Shown here piece after piece: positions 1 to 8,091 of a DNA stretch of 8,091 bases (its first letter is position 1; every line of letters begins with the position of its first letter). Made by a program: the position numbers and the translations under genes. Below the pieces are notes generated by a model. It had not been told where the DNA came from. It saw only the letters and a list, made by a program, of their open reading frames with translations, and searched no databases. Source of the DNA: Christensenella sp. UBA3857 (GTDB lineage: Bacteria > Bacillota > Clostridia > Christensenellales > CAG-138). Where the stretch lies: the NCBI GenBank assembly GCA_002392505.1, contig DGHD01000046.1:26358-34448 (forward strand). Reading direction: 5' to 3'.

Positions 1-1197
1 GGCACCGGCACCGGCGCGGCTCCCATCGTCGCAAAGGCGGCGAAGGATATGGGCATCCTCACGTTCGGCGTCGTTACGAAGCCCTTCTTCTTTGAAGGCC
101 GCGCCAGGATGAGGAACGCCATGGCAGGTATCGACAAGCTCCGCGGAGTGGTCGACGCGCTCATCGTCATCCCCAACGACCGCGTGCTGAAGGTCGCCGG
201 CGACATGCCCGCGAACGACGCGTTCAAGGTAGCGGACGATATCCTGCGCCAGGGCGTACAGGGCATTTCGGACGTTATCACGAAGCCCTCGCTCATCAAC
301 TGCGACTTTGAGGATATCCGCACCATCATGCAGAACAGCGGCATGGCGCACATGGGCATCGGCATCGCGAAGGGCGACAAGGGCTGCATCGAGGCCGTCA
401 AGCAGGCAGTCGAGAGCCCCCTGCTCGAGACCACCATCGACGGCGCGAAGGGCGTGCTGATCCACATCGTCGGCGGCAACCGCTTCACCCTCAACGAGTT
501 CAACGAGGGCTGCATGCCCGTTCAGGAGGTCGTCGATCCCGACGCCATCATAATCGTTGCCATGAGCAATGAGGAGGATATGGGCGACACCGTCCGCGCC
601 ACCGTTATTGCGACCGGCTTCGGCTGGGGCGAATACGATCTCTCCGGTCAGTCCCCCGCTCCCGCGAAGCCCGATCCCGAGAGGCCCGATCCCTTCGCAA
701 GGCGCGAGACCGCTCCCGAACCCGCAAAGCCCGTGTACGAGGAGCCTGCGAAGCCCGTCTTCGAAGAGCCCGCCAAGCCCGTCTATCAGGAGCCCGCAAA
801 GCCCGCTTATCAGGAGCCCGCAAAGCCCGCTTATCAGGAGCCCGCGAAGCCCGCTTATGAGGAGCCCGCGCCCGAGGCGGAGTCCTACGGCTATAAGCGT
901 CCCAGGAACTTCGACCCCGCGAAGGGCTATGACCGCCCCGAGGCGCCCGTGAACGAGCCCGCTTACAGACCGCGTGAGGAAGAGCTCAAGACCACCGATA
1001 TCTCCCGCGGCAGCCGCCGTGACTACGGCCGTCCCGCCTACTACTCCGAGAAGCCCGCCGCTCAGCCTGCCGCAGAGCCCGACGAGCCCAAGGAGCAGCC
1101 CATCCCCCGCCGCCCCGTAAACGAGGAGCCCGAGGGATACAATCCCCGCGGCGGACTTGAGGTTCCCTCCTTCCTCCGTCATAAGAAAAAGCACTAA
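1..1197 (+). CDS. ftsZ: Cell division protein FtsZ, 5'-truncated by the window edge
   Basis: FtsZ is the tubulin-like GTPase that polymerises into the division ring at midcell. The reading frame is open from base 1 and begins inside the tubulin signature ([10 protein letters not shown]), so roughly the first 105 residues, including the real start, lie outside the window. Visible parts are the end of the GTP-binding domain, the synergy (T7) loop NCDFED at 298-315, which supplies the catalytic acidic residues to the neighbouring subunit, and the end of the globular core around TVIATGFGW (about 603-630). A linker of about 175 residues follows, rich in P, E, K, A, R and Y, with six octapeptide repeats at 718-861. 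It ends in a conserved C-terminal peptide (GLEVPSFLR, 1153-1179) and a basic tail HKKKH; in other bacteria this peptide binds membrane anchors and regulators such as FtsA, SepF and EzrA. The whole protein would be about 500 residues, against about 380 in Bacillus subtilis or Escherichia coli, and the excess lies in the linker. A terminator follows directly. The family call is certain. Confidence 0.97.
   Translation, partial: GTGTGAAPIVAKAAKDMGILTFGVVTKPFFFEGRARMRNAMAGIDKLRGVVDALIVIPNDRVLKVAGDMPANDAFKVADDILRQGVQGISDVITKPSLINCDFEDIRTIMQNSGMAHMGIGIAKGDKGCIEAVKQAVESPLLETTIDGAKGVLIHIVGGNRFTLNEFNEGCMPVQEVVDPDAIIIVAMSNEEDMGDTVRATVIATGFGWGEYDLSGQSPAPAKPDPERPDPFARRETAPEPAKPVYEEPAKPVFEEPAKPVYQEPAKPAYQEPAKPAYQEPAKPAYEEPAPEAESYGYKRPRNFDPAKGYDRPEAPVNEPAYRPREEELKTTDISRGSRRDYGRPAYYSEKPAAQPAAEPDEPKEQPIPRRPVNEEPEGYNPRGGLEVPSFLRHKKKH
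718..870 (+). repeat. 24-bp tandem repeat in the FtsZ linker (EPAKPxYx octapeptides)
   Basis: Six in-frame 24-bp units start at 718, 742, 766, 790, 814 and 838, and a partial seventh (EPA) lies at 862-870. The encoded units are [40 protein letters not shown] and EPAKPAYE. Units four and five are identical at the nucleotide level. The others differ at synonymous third positions (gca/gcg/gcc for Ala, tac/tat for Tyr, gag/gaa for Glu) and at a few coding positions. This pattern fits older copies kept in frame plus at least one recent duplication. The array places one aromatic residue every eight residues in a disordered, Pro-rich, charge-balanced segment. Confidence 0.93.
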
Positions 1198-1210
1198 AAG
1201 CTGATCCCGA

Positions 1211-1240
1211 AGACCGATGCGAAAGCGTCGGTCTTTTTTT
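1211..1240 (+). terminator. Rho-independent terminator after ftsZ
   Basis: A 10-bp stem (agaccgatgc paired with gcgtcggtct, one G-T pair) encloses a GAAA tetraloop at 1221-1224 and runs straight into a T-tract at 1234-1240. It starts 13 bp after the ftsZ stop codon and ends before the promoter of the metal operon, so it separates the two transcripts. Confidence 0.93.
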
Positions 1241-1253
1241 ATAAAAAAAGGTA

Positions 1254-1282
1254 TTGACAAACACGCATGAACGGTTTATCAT
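1254..1282 (+). promoter_or_regulatory. Sigma-A-type promoter of the metal-efflux operon
   Basis: A perfect -35 box TTGACA lies at 1254-1259. After a 17-bp spacer comes the -10 box TATCAT at 1277-1282, which has one mismatch to TATAAT. Transcription should begin near 1288-1290, inside the inverted repeat that overlaps the end of the -10 box. The ftsZ terminator lies just upstream, so this is probably the only promoter for the three genes that follow. Confidence 0.85.
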
Positions 1283-1302
1283 ATGAATAAAGATTCATAT
1301 GA
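1279..1302 (+). promoter_or_regulatory. Probable ArsR-family operator (10-4-10 inverted repeat)
   Basis: Perfect 10-bp arms TCATATGAAT (1279-1288) and ATTCATATGA (1293-1302) flank the 4-bp spacer AAAG. The core ATATGAA-N6-TTCATAT matches the operator form known for SmtB/CadC-type sensors. The site covers the 3' part of the -10 box and the expected transcription start, so a bound repressor would block RNA polymerase. A further half-site-like copy, AAGATTCAT, occurs at 1306-1314, repeating 1290-1298 at a 16-bp offset. Binding of the adjacent regulator is inferred from position and family knowledge. Confidence 0.85.
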
Positions 1303-1316
1303 AAGAAGATTCATGC

Positions 1317-1664
1317 ATGGCACACAAGCACGATCATTCCGAAGCGATACGCGCGGTCACGGAGCAGCTCCCCTCGGACGAGCTTCTTTGCGATCTCGGC
1401 GACCTTTTCAAACTCTTCGGCGACACCACGCGGATAAGGATACTCTACTCCCTTTTCGAGAGCGAGCTTTGCGTATGCGCGATCGCGGAGCTTTTGAAGA
1501 TGGAGCAGAGCGCGATATCGCACCAGCTCAAGATATTGAAGGACGCGAAGCTGGTCGGCTGCAAGCGGAGCGGAAAGACGAACGTCTACTTCCTTGCGGA
1601 CGATCATGTTCGCACGATCATCGGGCAGGGCTTCGAGCATCTGACCGAAGGGACTGAAAACTGA
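1317..1664 (+). CDS. ArsR/SmtB-family metal-sensing repressor (CadC/SmtB-like)
   Basis: This is a dimeric winged-helix repressor that should dissociate from DNA on binding a metal ion. The protein is 115 residues from the chosen start MAHKHDHSEA. Visible features are the ELCVC motif with Cys52 and Cys54 in the alpha-3 helix, the recognition helix around SAISHQLKIL (65-74), the wing around GCKRSGKTNVYFL (81-93), and a C-terminal helix with Asp95, His97, His108 and Glu111. The spacing of those four residues is exactly that of the SmtB alpha-5 zinc site. Cys25 and the His3/5/7 cluster near the N-terminus could add ligands. An in-frame ATG at 1299 was not chosen because it lies inside the operator, only about 10 nt from the expected transcript start. 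ATG 1317 has a purine-rich AAAGAAGA site at 1302-1309. The gene is first in an operon with an HMA protein and a P1B ATPase, so autoregulation and control of metal export are likely. The exact metal (Zn, Cd, Pb or Co) cannot be read from sequence alone. Confidence 0.93.
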   Translation: MAHKHDHSEAIRAVTEQLPSDELLCDLGDLFKLFGDTTRIRILYSLFESELCVCAIAELLKMEQSAISHQLKILKDAKLVGCKRSGKTNVYFLADDHVRTIIGQGFEHLTEGTEN

Positions 1665-1676
1665 CGGCTAAAGCCG
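1665..1676 (+). other. Small hairpin in the gap between the sensor and HMA genes
   Basis: CGGC (1665-1668) and GCCG (1673-1676) flank TAAA directly after the stop codon of the sensor gene. The stem has only 4 bp and no T-tract, so it is not a terminator. It might slightly affect transcript stability or translation between the two genes, or be chance. Confidence 0.3.
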
Positions 1677-1679
1677 AAC

Positions 1680-1688
1680 GGAGAGGAG
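1680..1688 (+). promoter_or_regulatory. Ribosome binding site of the HMA gene
   Basis: GGAGAGGAG lies six bases before the ATG at 1695. It is a strong Shine-Dalgarno match and fixes the start of the small HMA gene. Confidence 0.8.
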
Positions 1689-1694
1689 CATAGA

Positions 1695-1916
1695 ATGAAG
1701 AAGACTTTTCAGCTTGAGGATCTTGACTGCGCGAACTGCGCGCTTAAAATGGAGAACGCAATAAAGAAGCTCGAAGGGGTAACGGACGCCTCCGTAAGCT
1801 TTATTATGCAGAAAATGACCGTTGAGGCGGAGGACGGCGCCGATTTCGACGCTCTTATGAAGAAGGTCGTGAAGCTCTGCCGCAAGGTGGAGCCGGACTG
1901 CCGGATAATACTTTGA
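1695..1916 (+). CDS. Free-standing HMA (heavy-metal-associated) domain protein
   Basis: This 73-residue cytoplasmic protein has the ferredoxin-like HMA fold, which binds a metal ion through a CxxC loop. The motif DCANC (Asp11, Cys12, Cys15) is in the expected place after the first beta strand, and the following KMENAIKKLEGV is the typical first helix. An Asp just before the first Cys is found in zinc-type HMA domains such as that of ZntA, which fits zinc or cadmium better than copper. Two further cysteines lie near the C-terminus (Cys62 and Cys69). A strong Shine-Dalgarno precedes the start. The gene ends 4 bp before the ATPase gene, and that ATPase lacks an N-terminal HMA domain. The likely role is as a separate metal-binding partner or chaperone for the ATPase; this is inferred from position. 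Confidence 0.9.
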   Translation: MKKTFQLEDLDCANCALKMENAIKKLEGVTDASVSFIMQKMTVEAEDGADFDALMKKVVKLCRKVEPDCRIIL

Positions 1917-1920
1917 TACC

Positions 1921-3789
1921 ATGACCCGCAAACAGAAAATCACGCTTATACGCATAATCGTCTCCGCCGCGCTGCTCGCGGCGGCGATCGTCGTACGCCG
2001 CTTCGTATCCATGCCGTGGTGGGCGGAGCTTTTAATGTTCCTCGCGCCGTACCTTACCGTCGGTTACGACGTGCTCAAAAAGGCGTTCCTCAACGTGATC
2101 CACGGGCAGATCTTCGACGAGAATTTCCTCATGTGCATCGCGACGATCGGCGCCTTTGCGATAAAGGAGTACCCCGAGGCGGCGTTCGTAATGCTCTTCT
2201 ACCAGGTGGGCGAGCTCTTCCAGAGCATCGCCGTGGGCAGGAGCAGGAAATCCATCGCGGGGCTTATGAACATACGCCCCGACCACGCGAACGTTTTAAG
2301 GAACGGCGAGGAGCTCGTCGTATCGCCCGACGGGGTCGAGCCCGGCGAGGAGATAATCATCAGGAGCGGCGAACGCGTGCCGCTCGACGGCGTCGTGCTC
2401 GAGGGCTCCACGAGCCTTAACATGGCGGCGCTGACCGGTGAGAGCGCCCCGAGGGACGTTAACGTCGGCGAAAACGTGATCTCCGGCTCGGTGAATCTGA
2501 GCGGGCTGATAAGGGTCAGGACGACCGGCGTATATGCCGACAGCACCGTCAGCAAGGTGCTGGAGCTTGTGGAACGCTCCGCCGAAAGGAAATCGCGGCA
2601 GGAGAATTTCATCACCAAATTCGCCAAATGGTACACCCCCGCGGTGGTCGTTTCCGCGGTGCTGCTTGCGCTGATCCCTCCCCTCCTCTTCCACGGGAGC
2701 TGGACCGAATGGCTCGAAAGGGCGCTCATATTCCTCGTTGTCTCGTGCCCGTGCGCGCTGGTAATATCCGTGCCGCTCTCCTTCTTCTGCGGCATGGGCG
2801 GCGCATCCAAAAAGGGCGTGCTCGTGAAGGGCTCCAATTACCTTGACGCGCTTTCGAAGGTCGGCGCGGTGGTGTTCGACAAGACCGGCACGCTTACCCG
2901 CGGCAGCTTTGAAGTGACCGCCGTGCACACCCGCTGCATGAGCCGGGCGGAGCTTCTCGATATCGCCGCGATGGCGGAGAGCTATTCCAATCACCCGATC
3001 GCGGAATCCATAGTGCGCGCCCACGGCGGGCATATCGACAAGTCGCGGATCGGCGAGGTTAAGGAGCTTGCGGGGCTTGGAATAGAGGCGGAGATCGACG
3101 GGCGCAGGGTGCTTGCCGGGAACCGACGCCTTATGCATGAGCGCGGGCTTACGCCCGTATGCCGCTTCGGCTGCGGCGAGACCGACGAGGGCACCTGCGT
3201 GCATATCGCCGCGGACGGCGAATACCTGGGTCACATAATAATCTCCGACGAGGTAAAGGCAAGCTCGCCCCGGGCGATAGCGAAGCTCAGGCAGGCGGGC
3301 ATCCGCACCGTTATGCTTACCGGAGATTCCGAGTACGCCGCGAACGAGGTCGGAAAGCAGCTCGGGCTTGACGAGGTCCATTCCGGGCTGCTCCCCAACG
3401 ACAAGGTTGAGCTTGTTGAGAAGATGCTCGAAACGAAGGGCAGGCGTACGCTCGCGTTCGTCGGCGACGGCATAAACGACGCGCCCGTACTGTCCCGCGC
3501 GGACGTGGGTATCGCGATGGGCGCGCTCGGCTCCGACGCGGCGATAGAAGCCGCCGACATAGTCATAGCGGACGACGATCCCGAAAAGGTCTTCACCGCA
3601 TTCCGCACGGCAAAGCGCACCATGCGAATCGTTAAGGAGAACATCGTGTTCGCTCTCGCGGTAAAGCTTATCGTGCTCGTGCTCGGCGCGTTCGGCATAG
3701 CCAATATGTGGATCGCCGTGTTTGCCGACGTGGGCGTCGCGGTTATCGCGGTGCTCAACGCGATAAGGGCGATGAAAGTCCGCTCCTGA
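1921..3789 (+). CDS. P1B-2-type heavy-metal-exporting ATPase (Zn/Cd/Pb, ZntA/CadA-like)
   Basis: This membrane pump (622 residues) should use ATP to export soft divalent metals from the cytoplasm. Motifs in order are TGES of the actuator domain (172-175), the metal-binding CPC of a membrane helix (276-278, in SCPCALVISVP), the phosphorylation site DKTGT (Asp320), the nucleotide-binding SNHP (356-359), TGDS (467-470) and GDGIND (515-520). The last membrane pair contains Lys582 and Asp603 (in ADVG), the two residues typical of Zn2+/Cd2+/Pb2+ pumps. About eight membrane segments are visible: four before the actuator domain, two around 240-290 and two at about 572-613. The protein starts almost at the first membrane helix, so it lacks the N-terminal HMA domain common in this family; the gene 4 bp upstream encodes one separately. 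No clear Shine-Dalgarno precedes ATG 1921, which suggests translational coupling. Three cysteines in the nucleotide-binding domain (414, 418, 426) look unusual. The type is confident, the precise metal is not. Confidence 0.95.
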   Translation: MTRKQKITLIRIIVSAALLAAAIVVRRFVSMPWWAELLMFLAPYLTVGYDVLKKAFLNVIHGQIFDENFLMCIATIGAFAIKEYPEAAFVMLFYQVGELFQSIAVGRSRKSIAGLMNIRPDHANVLRNGEELVVSPDGVEPGEEIIIRSGERVPLDGVVLEGSTSLNMAALTGESAPRDVNVGENVISGSVNLSGLIRVRTTGVYADSTVSKVLELVERSAERKSRQENFITKFAKWYTPAVVVSAVLLALIPPLLFHGSWTEWLERALIFLVVSCPCALVISVPLSFFCGMGGASKKGVLVKGSNYLDALSKVGAVVFDKTGTLTRGSFEVTAVHTRCMSRAELLDIAAMAESYSNHPIAESIVRAHGGHIDKSRIGEVKELAGLGIEAEIDGRRVLAGNRRLMHERGLTPVCRFGCGETDEGTCVHIAADGEYLGHIIISDEVKASSPRAIAKLRQAGIRTVMLTGDSEYAANEVGKQLGLDEVHSGLLPNDKVELVEKMLETKGRRTLAFVGDGINDAPVLSRADVGIAMGALGSDAAIEAADIVIADDDPEKVFTAFRTAKRTMRIVKENIVFALAVKLIVLVLGAFGIANMWIAVFADVGVAVIAVLNAIRAMKVRS

Positions 3790-3811
3790 AAAAGATCCGT
3801 AAGTACGGTTT

Positions 3812-3839
3812 AAGCTCCCCCTCCCGGGGGAGCTTTTTT
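3812..3839 (+). terminator. Rho-independent terminator of the metal operon
   Basis: A perfect 10-bp stem, AAGCTCCCCC (3812-3821) with GGGGGAGCTT (3826-3835), encloses loop TCCC and ends in a T-tract at 3834-3839. It starts 22 bp after the ATPase stop codon and ends before the mgtE promoter. Confidence 0.93.
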
Positions 3840-3870
3840 GCCTACACCCGGGGGAGCTTTTTTGCCCACG
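3823..3870 (+). repeat. 24-bp direct tandem repeat duplicating the terminator 3' arm
   Basis: The units 3823-3846 and 3847-3870 are adjacent and differ at only two positions (cctaca versus cccacg at the ends). Each carries CCCGGGGGAGCTTTTTTG, which is the 3' stem arm and T-tract of the terminator. The second copy has no separate 5' arm, so it could pair only with the single arm at 3812-3821, with a larger loop. Confidence 0.9.
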
Positions 3871-3875
3871 CAGCC

Positions 3876-3904
3876 TTGACATGTAATGAATTGTCATATA
3901 TAAT
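3876..3904 (+). promoter_or_regulatory. Perfect-consensus sigma-A promoter of mgtE-secA
   Basis: TTGACA (3876-3881), a 17-bp spacer and TATAAT (3899-3904) give full consensus in boxes and spacing. The start of transcription is expected near 3911. The spacer region also holds a small dyad, TGACA (3877-3881) and TGTCA (3892-3896), which could be an operator or chance. The leader before mgtE is only about 45-55 nt. Confidence 0.92.
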
Positions 3905-3942
3905 AAGATGTTAAATTGGGTGTTTATGGGCGCCCGGAGCTT

Positions 3943-3947
3943 GGAGG
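3943..3947 (+). promoter_or_regulatory. Strong Shine-Dalgarno whose best-placed ATG is out of frame with mgtE
   Basis: GGAGG is followed after eight bases by ATG 3956-3958. That ATG opens only a seven-codon reading frame (MGSCVRS) ending at TGA 3977-3979, in a different frame from mgtE. One extra G in the run 3958-3961 would make this ATG continue as MGELREIL into mgtE. Confidence 0.85.
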
Positions 3948-3963
3948 AAAAAACAATGGGGAG

Positions 3964-5328
3964 TTGCGTGAGATCCTGAGTTTGGTCGAGTCGCGTTCGT
4001 TCAGCGAGCTGAGGAAAGTGCTCGAGGATATGAATCCGGCGGATATCGCGGAGCAGATGGCGGAGATCGAGGACGACAAGTCCCTCGTCATCGTGTTCAG
4101 GCTGCTTCCGAAGGAGCAGGCGGCGGAGGTCTTCGCCTACCTTGAGCCGGAGGAACAACAAAGGATAGTCGGCCGAATAAGCGACAGAGAGCTTGCCAAC
4201 ATCGTAAACGAAATGTTCGTGGACGACGCCGTCGATTTTACCGAGGAGATGCCCGCGAACATTGTAAAGCGCGTGCTTCAATCCGCCGATCCCGATACGA
4301 GGAAGGCGATAAACCAGCTGCTCAAGTATCCGGAGAATTCCGCGGGCAGCCTTATGACGACGGAGCTTCTGCGCTTCAAGAGCGAATGGACCGTCGCCGC
4401 GGCGCTCAATTACGTCCGCCGCTGCTGCGGGGAGCTTGCTTCCATAACCTACGCCTTCGTAACGGACGAGAGCCGTCACCTGAGCGGCGTGGTTTCCCTG
4501 AAGGAAGTCCTTGCGGAGGACGACGACCGCCTCATCAGCGAGATAATGGACGACGACGTGATCTACGCCACCACCACCGAGGACCAGGCGGACGTCGCCG
4601 AGCGCTTCAAAAAATATGACGTTGTCAGTATGCCGGTCGTCGACGGCGAGATGAGGCTCGTCGGGCTTATCACGATCGACGACGTGGTCGACGTCATGGA
4701 AGAAGAGACCACCGAGGATATTTACAAAATGGCGGCTATGGCGCCTATCGAGGACAGCTATATGTCCACAAGCGTGTTCACGCTTGCGAAAAAGCGCGTG
4801 GTCTGGCTGCTCGTCCTGATGGTCAGCGCGACCTTCACCGGGCTTATTATCACCAAGTTCGAGGATATGCTGAAGACCGTGGCGATCCTCACCTCCTTCA
4901 TACCCATGCTGATGGACACCAGCGGCAACGCGGGCAGTCAGGCCTCCGTTTCCGTCATCCGCGCGCTCGTACTCGGCGAAGTCCATTTCTCGAGCATACT
5001 GCGCGTCATCTGGAAGGAATTCCGCGTAAGCATTATCGTCGGCATATGCGTCGCGATAGTCAATTTCGCAAGGATAATCGTGTGCTATTACATCGGCATG
5101 TACCCCGTCGGCGAGGGGCAGAGCATATTCCTTGTTGCGGGAGTGGTCTCCCTCACCCTCATGCTCGCCGTTATCTGTGCCAAGTTCGTCGGCTGCACGC
5201 TGCCGCTGCTTGCCGATAAGGTGAAGCTCGACCCGGCGCTGATGGCAAGCCCGATGATCACCACGATAGTAGACGCAGTATCGCTGCTCGTATATTTCGG
5301 CATCGCGAGCCTGATACTTATTAAATAA
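3964..5328 (+). CDS. mgtE: MgtE magnesium transporter/channel; start uncertain
   Basis: MgtE is a dimeric membrane channel that imports Mg2+ and is gated by its cytoplasmic domains. From TTG 3964 the protein is 454 residues, the usual family length. The order is an N-terminal helical domain (about 2-120), two CBS domains (about 127-250, starting near YPENSAGSLMT), a plug/linker helix, then five membrane helices (about 277-454). The family motif PMLMDTSGNAGSQ is at 4903-4941. The pore aspartate of the last helix (TTIVDAVSLL) is encoded at 5272-5274, matching the position of the key Asp in the Thermus protein. The frame is open from TTG 3916, but that codon is only about 5 nt from the expected transcript start and has no Shine-Dalgarno upstream. 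The strong GGAGG at 3943-3947 points to ATG 3956, which is out of frame. TTG 3964 or 3982 are therefore conservative choices, and a lost base near 3958-3961 is plausible. secA follows after 17 bp, so the two are probably one transcript. Confidence 0.93.
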   Translation: MREILSLVESRSFSELRKVLEDMNPADIAEQMAEIEDDKSLVIVFRLLPKEQAAEVFAYLEPEEQQRIVGRISDRELANIVNEMFVDDAVDFTEEMPANIVKRVLQSADPDTRKAINQLLKYPENSAGSLMTTELLRFKSEWTVAAALNYVRRCCGELASITYAFVTDESRHLSGVVSLKEVLAEDDDRLISEIMDDDVIYATTTEDQADVAERFKKYDVVSMPVVDGEMRLVGLITIDDVVDVMEEETTEDIYKMAAMAPIEDSYMSTSVFTLAKKRVVWLLVLMVSATFTGLIITKFEDMLKTVAILTSFIPMLMDTSGNAGSQASVSVIRALVLGEVHFSSILRVIWKEFRVSIIVGICVAIVNFARIIVCYYIGMYPVGEGQSIFLVAGVVSLTLMLAVICAKFVGCTLPLLADKVKLDPALMASPMITTIVDAVSLLVYFGIASLILIK

Positions 5329-5330
5329 AC

Positions 5331-5337
5331 GGAAAGG
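5331..5337 (+). promoter_or_regulatory. Ribosome binding site of secA
   Basis: GGAAAGG sits in the 17-bp gap after mgtE, eight bases before the ATG at 5346. It is a moderate Shine-Dalgarno. No promoter fits in the gap itself, which supports transcription from upstream. Confidence 0.7.
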
Positions 5338-5345
5338 TTAAGTAA

Positions 5346-8087
<2,742 letters not shown>

Positions 8088-8091
8088 CGAT

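Noticed and set aside
569..952. Pro/Ser/Arg-rich + frame over the FtsZ linker repeats
   Set aside because: It is the shifted reading of the same 24-bp repeat. The repeat keeps FtsZ in frame and its third-position changes are synonymous only in the FtsZ frame.
1283..1657. Alternative + frame over the ArsR gene (MNKDSYERRF...)
   Set aside because: It is an Arg-rich shadow of the sensor gene. Its ATG lies inside the operator before the expected transcript start, whereas the other frame has clear ArsR/SmtB motifs.
3928..3935. GGGCGCCC palindrome in the mgtE leader
   Set aside because: Eight bases of perfect palindrome are expected now and then in GC-rich DNA, and it leaves no loop for a hairpin.
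3905..3963. M-box (Mg2+) riboswitch before mgtE
   Set aside because: The distance from the promoter to the coding region is only about 50 nt, far too short for an M-box, and no anti-terminator or terminator structure is present after the promoter.
2296..4986. 896-residue open frame on the - strand spanning the ATPase and mgtE genes
   Set aside because: It lies antisense to two clear genes and even reads through the terminator and promoter between them. Its composition (runs of R, H, D, A, V) is what a GC-rich coding strand gives in reverse, and no family motif is visible.

Overview
The window suggests a GC-rich (roughly 60% by eye) Gram-positive-type bacterium, most likely an uncultured member of Clostridia. 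I infer this from the FtsZ ending in a PSFLR peptide with a basic tail, the CadC/SmtB-type ArsR gene beside a split HMA/P1B-ATPase pair, the SecA with a SEC-C tail, the purine-rich Shine-Dalgarno sites and the sigma-A-type promoters. The taxon is an inference and was not tested by a search. All real genes lie on the + strand, and no gene-free stretch exceeds about 175 bases.

Layout: (1) Bases 1-1197 hold the 3' part of ftsZ, whose N-terminal coding part lies outside the window. It has an unusually long disordered linker with a 24-bp tandem repeat coding EPAKP-x-Y/F-x octapeptides, and it closes with a strong intrinsic terminator. (2) Bases 1254-3839 form a heavy-metal efflux unit. A sigma-A-type promoter overlaps a 10-4-10 inverted repeat, followed by an ArsR/SmtB-family metal sensor, a free-standing HMA metal-binding protein, a P1B-2-type Zn/Cd/Pb ATPase without its own HMA domain, and a terminator whose 3' arm and T-tract are duplicated as a 24-bp tandem repeat. 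(3) From 3876 to the end, a perfect-consensus promoter drives mgtE (Mg2+ channel/transporter), with secA (preprotein translocase ATPase) 17 bp behind it.

How the genes work together: the sensor should release its operator when Zn, Cd, Pb or Co accumulates. The small HMA protein and the ATPase would then bind and export the metal. mgtE and secA look co-transcribed but have no obvious shared function. ftsZ and secA are core cell-division and secretion genes, and the metal unit sits between them.

The best items for a second look are the start region of mgtE and the repeats in the FtsZ linker. At mgtE, the ATG perfectly placed after a strong Shine-Dalgarno is out of frame with the gene and would be in frame if one more G were present in an adjoining G run. 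I see known families throughout and no wholly new system.
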